A program made the translations under genes and the position numbers. This document shows positions 6,470 through 13,883 of a stretch of DNA of 16,487 nucleotides, in pieces. The notes under the pieces were generated by a model. That model saw only the letters and a list, made by a program, of their open reading frames with translations. It had not been told where the DNA came from and made no database searches. The DNA comes from Bacteroidales bacterium UBA1628. GTDB lineage: Bacteria > Bacteroidota > Bacteroidia > Bacteroidales > UBA932. Position 1 is the stretch's first letter; each line of letters starts with the position of its first letter. The stretch covers positions 7,497 through 23,983 of the forward strand of contig DCMG01000150.1 of the NCBI GenBank assembly GCA_002321335.1, in the 5' to 3' direction.

Positions 6470-8200
6470 TTAGAACCTCCATCCCAATGTGGCGGTGATG
6501 CTGTAGATGTCCCTCTTGTTGAGGATCATCGGAGACGCGACATCCATATAGTCGGCGTAAGGGGAGATATATTCATCCGACAGCATCATCAGCCTTGCCG
6601 CGATGTCCGCGAAGAAAGAGCCGTTTGATGAATATCCAAGGCCAACAGAGAATGAGTTTATCCTGTCATTCAATTTAATCTTCTCGTTCCCGTTGTAGGT
6701 ATATTCAGGAGTCGTGGTGAAGTTGTAGCCTGCGCGCACGGCAATCTCCGGAACAGGCTTGAACTCCGCGCCGATTCTTATCATGTGCGACACGCCCATG
6801 CAGTCGCGGATCTCGTCGTTCAAGTCTCTGTAACTGTCGTCATTCCATTCACCATCTTTTGTCATGAACTTCATCGTGCTGTAGTCCGTCATCTCGTAGT
6901 CCGCGCTGATCAGAGCCATTCCTGCGAAAGTGAACGCCGCTCCGGCATTGAGTCTGTACGGCGAACGGATTCTGTAGGAATATTCTCCTTCAGGAGTCTG
7001 GGCCGAACCATTGTACTGAGCGTCGGTGTAGTTCACATTCACATCCTGGCGCCAACGCTCATTGATCTCCATGATGGTCGGGGTCTGTACCGCGGCTCCC
7101 ACACGTATTCCGTCAATTGGTCTCCACAGGAATCCGAACTTACCATAGACTCCGCTTCCATCTGCCGTGTAGGAGTAACGTGTGCGATAGTCGCTGAAGT
7201 AAGTGTTGCCCTTATCGAACTCTGTAAAGAAGTCCGCAGGGTTGACAGCAGCCTCTTTGAAATACTCGTCATAATTGTAATTCAGCGACGTCACCCCCAG
7301 GTTGGCTCCGACGAAGAAGGTCTCGCTGAAATTGAAGCCGACGTTGAAAAGCACATCGTACTTGCTGCCGGTGACTTCGCGTCCGTAAGCTTGATTCAAA
7401 GGTCCTCCAAGGAATACGTTGTAGATTTCGTTCCCGTATTCATCTTTCTTGACGGGTGATGAGTATTCATAACGTTCGGTCGCGCCTATGTACCTCCAGT
7501 AATAATCAGGATCTTTGTCGTTTCCGTAGTTGGCGATCGCCCCGGCCTGCGCGTTGGCTATCACGTTGAAAGGAGCGTAAGAACCGTATCTTGGATCGTT
7601 GGTGAAATCGTCCTTATAATAATAAGGGTAGTCCCAGCCTCTGTCAATTCGATTCCCGTCCTTGTCTATTGAGTATCCATTGAGGAAATCCATGTCAAAG
7701 CCATCCGCAGCCACGGCCATGGAACCGATGTAACTTGTTTTGTCATTCACCCCTCCGGCCAGCATCTTGCCGGTGAAATTGTTCGTTCCGTTGACGACAA
7801 TTCCATAGGTTATGGATTTCAGCCCGCTTCTGTTGCCGGTGTTCCAATTGAGTGTCGCTCCAAAGTTCGGCATGGAGAACCGCGTCAGTGTCCTGCTCTG
7901 TTCATTGGTGAACTTGTCGCTGCCATTTATCGGGTATGCGCTGTATGACGCGTTCATTGAGCTGATGGTCAGGTTCGGTGTGATTGTGAACTGGGAATAT
8001 CCCGCCACAGCAGATCCCGCAGGATTGATGCCGATGGATCCAAGATCCCCGCCCACGGCGGTCATCGCGTTGCCCATTCCGATCGACCTTGCCGTTCCGT
8101 AGTAGTTGTTCTGGCTGAATGTCAGCCCGTCGTACATTGTCTGCGCCCCGGCCGCAATCGCGGTCAAAGACATAAGTGCAGTGAATATTGCCTTTTTCAT
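6470..8200 (-). CDS. FadL/OmpP1-like outer-membrane beta-barrel protein
   Basis: The 576-residue product begins with a signal peptide (MKKAIFTALMSL, cleavage likely after AAGAQ). The typical start of Bacteroidetes OmpP1/FadL/TodX-type porins follows: ARSIGMGNAMTAVGGDLG, then SIGINPAGSAVAGYSQFTI. The rest alternates aromatic and polar residues as in beta strands, with GIRVGAAVQTPTIMEI, RLNAGAAFTF and RIGAEFKPVPEIAVRAGYNF. It ends SITATLGWRF with the terminal Phe of outer-membrane barrels. FadL homologues carry hydrophobic substrates such as fatty acids; the substrate here is unknown. It is the second gene of a two-gene minus-strand unit, 19 bases after the Trp/Tyr-rich lipoprotein. REP-like hairpins follow its 3' end. 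Confidence 0.85.
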   Translation of the reverse strand: MKKAIFTALMSLTAIAAGAQTMYDGLTFSQNNYYGTARSIGMGNAMTAVGGDLGSIGINPAGSAVAGYSQFTITPNLTISSMNASYSAYPINGSDKFTNEQSRTLTRFSMPNFGATLNWNTGNRSGLKSITYGIVVNGTNNFTGKMLAGGVNDKTSYIGSMAVAADGFDMDFLNGYSIDKDGNRIDRGWDYPYYYKDDFTNDPRYGSYAPFNVIANAQAGAIANYGNDKDPDYYWRYIGATERYEYSSPVKKDEYGNEIYNVFLGGPLNQAYGREVTGSKYDVLFNVGFNFSETFFVGANLGVTSLNYNYDEYFKEAAVNPADFFTEFDKGNTYFSDYRTRYSYTADGSGVYGKFGFLWRPIDGIRVGAAVQTPTIMEINERWRQDVNVNYTDAQYNGSAQTPEGEYSYRIRSPYRLNAGAAFTFAGMALISADYEMTDYSTMKFMTKDGEWNDDSYRDLNDEIRDCMGVSHMIRIGAEFKPVPEIAVRAGYNFTTTPEYTYNGNEKIKLNDRINSFSVGLGYSSNGSFFADIAARLMMLSDEYISPYADYMDVASPMILNKRDIYSITATLGWRF

Positions 8201-8219
8201 TTCAATTGTCTTTTAATGG

Positions 8220-9647
8220 TTACCTTCTTCCTCCGCCGCTTCTGGAGCCGCCGCCACCGCCGTAGGATCCGCCTGAACTTCTGGATGATCCGCCGCCGGA
8301 GAACCCGCCTCCGGAATAGCTGCCGCTACTACGGCTTGAACTGCCGGAAGAATATGAACTTGACGAACTTCTGCTTGTTGAGTAACTGCTGGAACTTCTT
8401 GAAGAAGAACCGGAGGAGTAACTGCCGCTTGAGGAGGATCGGTACGATCCGGATGATCTGTAACTGCCTGTGGAAGAACTCCTGCTTGAACTGCCTGACG
8501 AGAATCCACCTGTGGTTGATCCGCTTGATCTGCTACCGCTCGCCGGTCTTGAGTACGAAGTCGAGGATGATGACCGGCTGCCACCGTAAGATGACCTCGC
8601 GGATGAAGAGCCGGTCGAGGTCCCGAATGAGGATGAACCGCCGGATCTGACCGTACTTCCCGCTGATGACCGTACCGAAGACGCTCTGTCTGCTGATGAT
8701 ACAGATGACGACCTGCCGGACGACGACCTTACCGAAGAGGATTCCGGTCTGTTCACTGATGATATCGATGACCTTGAGCTGCGGGTGCTCCTGCTGAAGC
8801 TTGATGATCTGGTCGTTGATGCGGATGATGAACCTCTGCTGAATCCTGATTCGTTTCTGGATCTGGTCATTGATGAACTTCTCATTCCTGCTGTCCTGGA
8901 TGAAGAACCGATGCCGCCTCTGACACTGGAGCCTGTTGTGGACAGTCTTGGTGTGTAGATTCGTCCGCTGCCCGGCCCGAAAAAGTCATGGTCGTGATGG
9001 TGATGATGGTGACCGTACCCCCAGCCGCCGTGGTACCACGGGTCGTGCCATCCGCCGTACCAGCCTCCATACCATCCGCCGTACCAACCGTTGTGGTACC
9101 AAGGATCCCAGTACCATGGATCATACCATCCGCTGTAATACCACGGATTGCTCCATCCCCATGAATACCCATAGTACCAAGGGTCGTAACGCCATGGCGA
9201 GTACCATCCGCCATAGTACCAAGGATTCGCACCCCAATAGATTGAAGTGTAGAAAGGACGGTTCCAAGAGTACCATGATGTCGCATACCAAGGCTGGTAT
9301 GCCGCCCATGTGTCAAACCCGTTGTCGTAAAGATAGACAGAAGTGGTGTTGTCCGTGTTGTTGAAATCTATTCTCGCTGCTTTGTTCTCAGGAATGAACA
9401 GGGTGTCCACCTTCTCCCCGCTTTTCATGAAAATCGGTGAGTTCTTTGTCTTTGCCACAAGAAGGTCGGTCTCCTCGTCGTTGGCTGAAGAGACAGCCTC
9501 TTCTGCCTGATGAACCTTGGCCTTGGATGTATAGTAGATTCCATCCTGATACTTCTGTCTGGAAGCATCGCTGGCAAACTGCGCCGCTGAACCGCACGAC
9601 GTCAGTGCCAGAAGCGCCGAGATAAAGATGATTGTGCGTGTTTTCAT
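8220..9647 (-). CDS. Low-complexity lipoprotein with Trp/Tyr/Gly-rich and Ser/Arg-rich regions
   Basis: No named function is recognised. The frame is open upstream to 9791, but the ATG at 9647 gives a clean lipoprotein signal (MKTRTIIFISALLALTSC, lipobox LTSC, lipidated Cys18). Residues 19-110 form an ordinary globular segment (KVDTLFIPENKAARIDFNN). Residues 112-210 are extremely rich in Trp, Tyr and Gly, with repeats such as WYDPWYWDPWY and three WYGG/WHGG-like units. A cluster HHHHHHDHD lies near 213-221, able to bind metal. Residues 240-475 are almost only Ser, Arg, Gly, Thr and Tyr and end in a Gly-rich, Arg-ended tail. Similar uncharacterised Bacteroidetes proteins exist (some databases label them vitellogenin-like because of the Ser tail). 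It likely sits at the outer membrane, and partnership with the downstream barrel is inferred from the 19-base spacing. Confidence 0.8.
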   Translation of the reverse strand: MKTRTIIFISALLALTSCGSAAQFASDASRQKYQDGIYYTSKAKVHQAEEAVSSANDEETDLLVAKTKNSPIFMKSGEKVDTLFIPENKAARIDFNNTDNTTSVYLYDNGFDTWAAYQPWYATSWYSWNRPFYTSIYWGANPWYYGGWYSPWRYDPWYYGYSWGWSNPWYYSGWYDPWYWDPWYHNGWYGGWYGGWYGGWHDPWYHGGWGYGHHHHHHDHDFFGPGSGRIYTPRLSTTGSSVRGGIGSSSRTAGMRSSSMTRSRNESGFSRGSSSASTTRSSSFSRSTRSSRSSISSVNRPESSSVRSSSGRSSSVSSADRASSVRSSAGSTVRSGGSSSFGTSTGSSSARSSYGGSRSSSSTSYSRPASGSRSSGSTTGGFSSGSSSRSSSTGSYRSSGSYRSSSSGSYSSGSSSRSSSSYSTSRSSSSSYSSGSSSRSSGSYSGGGFSGGGSSRSSGGSYGGGGGSRSGGGRR

Positions 9648-9659
9648 TTCTGAATCTCC

Positions 9660-9667
9660 TATATTTG
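9660..9667 (+). promoter_or_regulatory. Candidate -7 element of the proS promoter
   Basis: TATATTTG is a perfect TAnnTTTG match. No good TTTG lies 19-21 bases upstream, so confidence is moderate. A start near 9671-9675 would give proS a leader of about 125 bases. I found no convincing promoter for the divergent lipoprotein gene in the 9648-9798 gap. Confidence 0.45.
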
Positions 9668-9686
9668 ACAATAAATTCGTAACTTC

Positions 9687-9713
9687 GTGGCCGCATCCAA
9701 AGGTGTCGGCCAC
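9687..9713. promoter_or_regulatory. Strong hairpin in the lipoprotein/proS divergent gap
   Basis: GTGGCCG (9687-9693) and CGGCCAC (9707-9713) are perfect inverted arms. The inner 13 bases can extend the stem (CA-CC around an AAA loop with GG-TG, one unpaired base on each side). No U-tract follows on either strand, so it is not a terminator. On the plus strand it would lie about 15 bases into the proS leader. It could be an RNA control element or a protein-binding palindrome. Confidence 0.5.
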
Positions 9714-9798
9714 ACAAATGTTCTTCTGTGAACAAAATCCATACCTTTCGGAATATTGCACAATAATAAGAATAATTGACAAAAACAGCAAAGAATAT

Positions 9799-11277
9799 AT
9801 GGCAAAGGAAGTGACAAAAAGGTCTGAGAACTATTCTCAGTGGTACAATGATCTGGTTGTGAAGGCAGACTTGGCGGAGCAGTCCGCCGTCAGGGGATGC
9901 ATGGTCATCAAGCCCTATGGCTACGCGATCTGGGAGAAGATGCAGCATGCCCTTGACACGATGTTCAAGGAGACAGGCGCGGTGAACGCCTATTTCCCGC
10001 TTTTCATCCCTAAGTCGTTCTTCAGCAAGGAGGCCGAGCATGTGGCCGGATTCGCCAAGGAGTGCGCCGTTGTCACTCACCACAGATTGATGAACGATCC
10101 TGACGGAAAAGGCGTTGTGGTAGATCCTTCAGCCAAGCTTGAGGAAGAGCTGATTGTGAGACCGACATCTGAGACCATCATCTGGAGCACATATAAGAAC
10201 TGGATCACATCATGGAGGGATCTCCCGATAATGTGCAACCAGTGGGCTAACGTTGTCCGCTGGGAGATGCGCACAAGGCTTTTCCTCCGTACCGCAGAGT
10301 TCCTCTGGCAGGAGGGACACACGGCCCACGCCACCTCTCAGGAAGCTCAGGAAGAGGCGAAGAGGATGGTCGGTGTGTACGCCAAGTTCGCCCGCGAATT
10401 TATGGCGTTGCCTGTGATCGTTGGACACAAGAGTCCTAACGAGAGGTTCGCCGGAGCGCTTGACACCCTCACCATTGAGGCGATGATGCAGGACGGAAAG
10501 GCTCTCCAGGCCGGAACGTCACACTTCCTCGGCCAGAATTTCGCGAAGTCATTCGATGTAAAGTACACTGACAAAGAGGGACAACAGCAATATGTCTGGG
10601 CCACTTCATGGGGCGTTTCAACAAGACTCATGGGAGCCCTCGTGATGGCTCATGGTGATGACAATGGACTTGTCCTGCCGCCGGCCCTCGCACCTATTCA
10701 GGTCGTCATGGTTCCGATCTACAAGACAGAGGAGGATCACAGCAGGATTCTTGAGAAGATGGATCAGCTGAAGAAAGCCCTTGAGGCTGAGGGACACACA
10801 GTCAAGATTGATGACCGTGACACCCTGCGTCCAGGATTCAAGTTCGCCGAGTGGGAACTCAAGGGAGTTCCTGTACGTCTGGCGATGGGGCCTCGTGATC
10901 TGGAGAACGGCACCGTCGAGGTGCACAGAAGGGACACTCTTGAGAAGCAGACCGTCGCTCTTGAAGGCCTTGACAAATCGATCGCCGCTCTGTTGGACGA
11001 CATCCAGAAGACCATCTACCAGAAAGCTTTCGATTTCCGTGCGTCACACGTCGAGAAGTGCGATGACTGGGAGGAGTTCAAGGCCAAGATCGGAACCGGC
11101 AAGTTCCTGCTTTGCCACTGGGACGGCACCGCCGAGACCGAGCAGAAGATCAAGGACGAGACAAAGGCCACAATCCGCTGCATTCCTGTGGACAGTTTTG
11201 TCTGCGAGGAGGAAGGCAAGGACCTCTACTCCGGCAAGCCTTCAAAGCAGAGAGTGGTGTTCGCCATCTCGTATTAA
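9799..11277 (+). CDS. proS: Prolyl-tRNA synthetase, archaeal/eukaryal type
   Basis: Charges tRNA-Pro with proline. The 492-residue class II enzyme lacks the large bacterial editing insertion and is of the shorter type usual in Bacteroidetes. Motifs seen: IVRPTSETIIWSTYKNWI; motif 2 RWEMRTRLFLRTAEFLWQEG followed by HTAHAT; motif 3 WGVSTRLMGALVMAHGDDNG. The anticodon-binding domain runs from VVMVPIYKTEEDHSRI to GVPVRLAMGPRDLENG. The C-terminal domain has the CHWDG and RCIP cysteines of the zinc region and ends KQRVVFAISY. The ATG at 9799 gives the family start (MAKEVTKRSENYSQWYNDLV); the frame is open upstream to 9628, but that part has no family resemblance. A DUF3078 gene follows after 21 bases. 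Confidence 0.97.
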   Translation: MAKEVTKRSENYSQWYNDLVVKADLAEQSAVRGCMVIKPYGYAIWEKMQHALDTMFKETGAVNAYFPLFIPKSFFSKEAEHVAGFAKECAVVTHHRLMNDPDGKGVVVDPSAKLEEELIVRPTSETIIWSTYKNWITSWRDLPIMCNQWANVVRWEMRTRLFLRTAEFLWQEGHTAHATSQEAQEEAKRMVGVYAKFAREFMALPVIVGHKSPNERFAGALDTLTIEAMMQDGKALQAGTSHFLGQNFAKSFDVKYTDKEGQQQYVWATSWGVSTRLMGALVMAHGDDNGLVLPPALAPIQVVMVPIYKTEEDHSRILEKMDQLKKALEAEGHTVKIDDRDTLRPGFKFAEWELKGVPVRLAMGPRDLENGTVEVHRRDTLEKQTVALEGLDKSIAALLDDIQKTIYQKAFDFRASHVEKCDDWEEFKAKIGTGKFLLCHWDGTAETEQKIKDETKATIRCIPVDSFVCEEEGKDLYSGKPSKQRVVFAISY

Positions 11278-11298
11278 TTTGATTTCAATAAACTGACT

Positions 11299-12399
11299 AT
11301 GAACGTGAAAGCAATCAAACGCACTGCGTTGTCTGTGGCTCTTGCGCTCGTTGCATTTGTGGCGTCCGCACAGACGGACACGACAAGGAGAAACGCCCAG
11401 TCCGCCGCTGCCGCCGCCGCCAGGCTTCTGACGCAGACGGAGGAGACGAAGGCCGTGGCTCCGAAGCCAAACTACTGGAACAATTCGTTGATGACGAACC
11501 TGAACTTTGTCCAGAGCAGTTTCACGAACTGGGCGAAGGGAGGTTATAACAACTATGCTCTGAGTGCCTACATCGACGGCAACGCGAAATGGAAAAAGGG
11601 TGAGATGTACTGGAACAACCGTCTCCAGCTTGACTATGGTTTCCTGTACTCGGCCGACAAGCCGATCATCCAGAAGAACAAGGACAGAATCCTGTTCGAG
11701 AGCACTTGGGGGTACAAGGCCACCAAGACCTTGAACTACTCCGCGAAGTTCACGTTCCTCAGCCAGTTCGCCAACGGTTACAACTATCCTACTCCCGCTG
11801 TGGAGGAGGGCATGGAGCCGTCTAGCAAGGATTGGAGAAACGCCAGGGTGCTCAAATCCAGCATCTTCTCTCCAGGGACTGTCAATCTAGGTCTTGGTAT
11901 CGACTGGGTGCCGAGCAAGTGGCTGACAGTCAATATGGCGCCTGTCACCGGTGGTTTCACCATCGTCAGCAGCGAGAAATTGAGGAAGAACAATGGTATG
12001 GAGAGAAAGCGGAAGTACGAGAATGTGGAGGAATATCCTGACGCAAAGGATGAGAAGAACATCTACTACACGACCGGAAACTATTACAAACCGGCCCGTT
12101 TTGAGTTCGGTGCCCAGCTGACCGCCGACGCCAAAGTCAAGGTCAACGATAATTTCGAGGGCTCGACGCACCTGCTCCTGTTTTCCAACTACCTGAAGAA
12201 TCCTCAGAACATCCGTGTGAACTGGGATACCCGCATGATGTGGAAACTCAGCAGGTTCTTCTCGCTGAACATCACGACCAACCTCATCTACGACGACACT
12301 GTCCTCATCACGGACAAGGACGGCAACACCGGAAGGAGGGTGCAGTTCGCTCAGGCTCTCCAGTTTGGATTCACGTACACATTTGCAAGCAAGAAATAG
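11299..12399 (+). CDS. DUF3078-family outer-membrane protein
   Basis: The product resembles the DUF3078 proteins of Bacteroidetes, predicted outer-membrane beta-strand proteins of unknown role. The 366 residues start with a signal peptide (MNVKAIKRTALSVALALV, cleavage likely after VASAQ). A short Ala-rich linker follows, then the family pattern WNNSLMTNLNFVQSSFTNWA with AKGGYNNYALSAYIDGNAKW and NRLQLDYGF. Later segments (VNLGLGIDWVPSKWLTVNMA, FSLNITTNLIYDDTV, ALQFGFTYTF) look like amphipathic strands. It is placed 21 bases after proS and 11 bases before tilS, so all three are probably cotranscribed, although no functional link is known. Confidence 0.85.
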   Translation: MNVKAIKRTALSVALALVAFVASAQTDTTRRNAQSAAAAAARLLTQTEETKAVAPKPNYWNNSLMTNLNFVQSSFTNWAKGGYNNYALSAYIDGNAKWKKGEMYWNNRLQLDYGFLYSADKPIIQKNKDRILFESTWGYKATKTLNYSAKFTFLSQFANGYNYPTPAVEEGMEPSSKDWRNARVLKSSIFSPGTVNLGLGIDWVPSKWLTVNMAPVTGGFTIVSSEKLRKNNGMERKRKYENVEEYPDAKDEKNIYYTTGNYYKPARFEFGAQLTADAKVKVNDNFEGSTHLLLFSNYLKNPQNIRVNWDTRMMWKLSRFFSLNITTNLIYDDTVLITDKDGNTGRRVQFAQALQFGFTYTFASKK

Positions 12400-12410
12400 A
12401 TTTCCTGAAT

Positions 12411-13883
12411 ATGCAGGAGCGTTTTGACAGAATCCTGAAAGGACTGCTTCCCGATGGGGAGGCGGTCCTTTTGGCTGTCAGCGGCGGCATCGACTCGATG
12501 TGCATGGCCGACTTGTTCCTCAATTCAGCCGCCAAAGTGCCTTTCGCGCTGGCTCACTGCAATTTCCACCTGAGAGGGGAGGAGAGTGACTCTGACGAGA
12601 TCCTTGTCAGGGAGTGGGCGGAAAGACACGAGGTCATATTCATAAAAAAGGATTTCGACACTCGTGGGTACGCAGTTTCAAAAGGCATCAGCATCGAGAT
12701 GGCGGCGAGGGAACTGCGTTACGGTTGGTTCGCGGAGGTATGCCGTGAGCGGAAATTCTCTGCTCTGGCGGTCGCCCACAACGCCAATGACAATGCGGAG
12801 ACGATGATTCTGAATATGTTGCGTGGCACCGGGGTGAAAGGCATGACTGGAATGCGCCGCGGCTCGCTCTTGCCGGGTTCAGGCGCCCGGCTCATCAGGC
12901 CACTGCTCGATTTCCCGAGGAAAGATATTCATGAATATGCGGTCTCGCATGGTCTGCGGTGGCATGAGGACAGCACCAACGCTGATTCCGCCTACAAGCG
13001 CAACTGCATCCGCAATGAGATATTCCAGCTCTTCGAGAGGCTGAATCCGTCGTTCCTGACAACGCTGAACGAGGATATGGAGCGGTTCGCTCAGGTTCAA
13101 TCCATTGCTGATGAATATGTCCGTTCGGTTTCGGCGGAGGTTGTTCGCCATGACTCAGATGGACTTCCTGTGATTGACTATGAGAGACTTACATCGAAAC
13201 AGAATTGGGAATATGTCCTTTTCCGCCTTCTGGAGCCATTCGGGTTCACTTCCTCTGCGGTCGCGGATCTCGCTGTTGTTCTGAAAAGTGGCGGCACTGT
13301 CAGTGGCAGGAAGTTTTTTGCAAATGAATATGTTGCCGTGACTTCGGCTACAGGAATTAGGGTTATCAAGTCTGTGGACTTTACGGACGGTCACTTTGGC
13401 GGTAAGGGCGGTCATTTATTTTGTAGTACGGACGGTCACTTCGACAAGCTCAGTGACCGATCCGCTCAGGTCGCTGAGCTTGCTGCATCGGTCGCTGAGC
13501 CTGCCGAAGCGACTGACGTAACCATCGAAGGACCAGGGATATATTCATTGGGCGGGGTTAAAATCTCCGTCTCGTTATCTGACGATGTAAGGAATGTGAG
13601 AACTGTTCCCGGCGAGACGAAATTCGACACGGCCAAGATCCCTTTCCCTTTTACGGTAAGGCATTGGCAACTTGGCGATTGGATGCGCCCGTTGGGTATG
13701 AAAGGCCGCAAGAAGCTAAGCGACATGTTCGTTGACCTCAAGCTCAGTCTTCCGGAAAAGGAAAAAGCCCTCGTCATCGCTGACGAAGGCTCTCATGTCT
13801 TGGCTTTGATCGGTCACCGCATCGATGACTCGGTCAAGGTCACGAAAGAGTCAACTTCCGTGACCGTCATCTGCATTATCTGA
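12411..13883 (+). CDS. tilS: tRNA(Ile)-lysidine synthase TilS with an in-frame repeat insertion
   Basis: TilS uses ATP and lysine to convert the wobble cytidine of tRNA-Ile(CAU) to lysidine, allowing AUA decoding. The 490-residue product has the PP-loop AVSGGIDSM (residues 22-30), HCNFHLRGEESDSDE, the AHNANDNAETMILNMLRGTG motif, and RPLLDFPRKDI with WHEDSTNAD and KRNCIRNEIF. The C-terminal substrate-binding domain has FPFTVRHWQLGDWMRPLGM and KKLSDMFVDLKL. Between about residues 325 and 368 lies a segment encoded by REP-like palindromes and direct repeats (13383-13513), which probably explains the somewhat long product. The insertion falls between the central and C-terminal domains and keeps the frame. 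The start is the ATG at 12411 within GAATATG, 11 bases after the DUF3078 gene. The 3' end overlaps sppA by 8 bases. Confidence 0.94.
   Translation: MQERFDRILKGLLPDGEAVLLAVSGGIDSMCMADLFLNSAAKVPFALAHCNFHLRGEESDSDEILVREWAERHEVIFIKKDFDTRGYAVSKGISIEMAARELRYGWFAEVCRERKFSALAVAHNANDNAETMILNMLRGTGVKGMTGMRRGSLLPGSGARLIRPLLDFPRKDIHEYAVSHGLRWHEDSTNADSAYKRNCIRNEIFQLFERLNPSFLTTLNEDMERFAQVQSIADEYVRSVSAEVVRHDSDGLPVIDYERLTSKQNWEYVLFRLLEPFGFTSSAVADLAVVLKSGGTVSGRKFFANEYVAVTSATGIRVIKSVDFTDGHFGGKGGHLFCSTDGHFDKLSDRSAQVAELAASVAEPAEATDVTIEGPGIYSLGGVKISVSLSDDVRNVRTVPGETKFDTAKIPFPFTVRHWQLGDWMRPLGMKGRKKLSDMFVDLKLSLPEKEKALVIADEGSHVLALIGHRIDDSVKVTKESTSVTVICII
13383..13513 (+). repeat. REP-like palindrome array inside tilS
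   Basis: A 14-base direct repeat ACGGACGGTCACTT occurs at 13383-13396 and 13428-13441, 45 bases apart and in frame (both encode Thr-Asp-Gly-His-Phe). The second copy runs into a REP-like unit at 13433-13459 with perfect 8-base arms CGGTCACT/AGTGACCG around TCGACAAGCTC, the reverse complement of the core at 6386-6442. A degenerate unit follows (about 13469-13490). A third unit is at 13491-13513 with arms GTCGCT/AGCGAC around GAGCCTGCCGA. All are read through as TilS codons without a stop. Confidence 0.85.

Noticed and set aside
8216..8650. Arg/Asn/Cys-rich plus-strand frame and Ala/Gln/Pro-rich minus-strand frame within the lipoprotein tail
   Set aside because: Out-of-frame readings of the repetitive Ser/Arg/Gly codons; the lipoprotein frame alone is continuous with a signal peptide.
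9000..9020. Six-histidine run as a cloning tag or vector contamination
   Set aside because: It lies within a native His/Tyr/Trp-rich region with mixed codons and natural flanks.
9660..9798. T-box riboswitch in the proS leader
   Set aside because: No T-box consensus or terminator tail, and T-boxes are not expected in Bacteroidetes.
9388..10083. 231-codon minus-strand frame spanning the lipoprotein/proS gap
   Set aside because: Overlaps both real genes antisense or out of frame, with no family resemblance.
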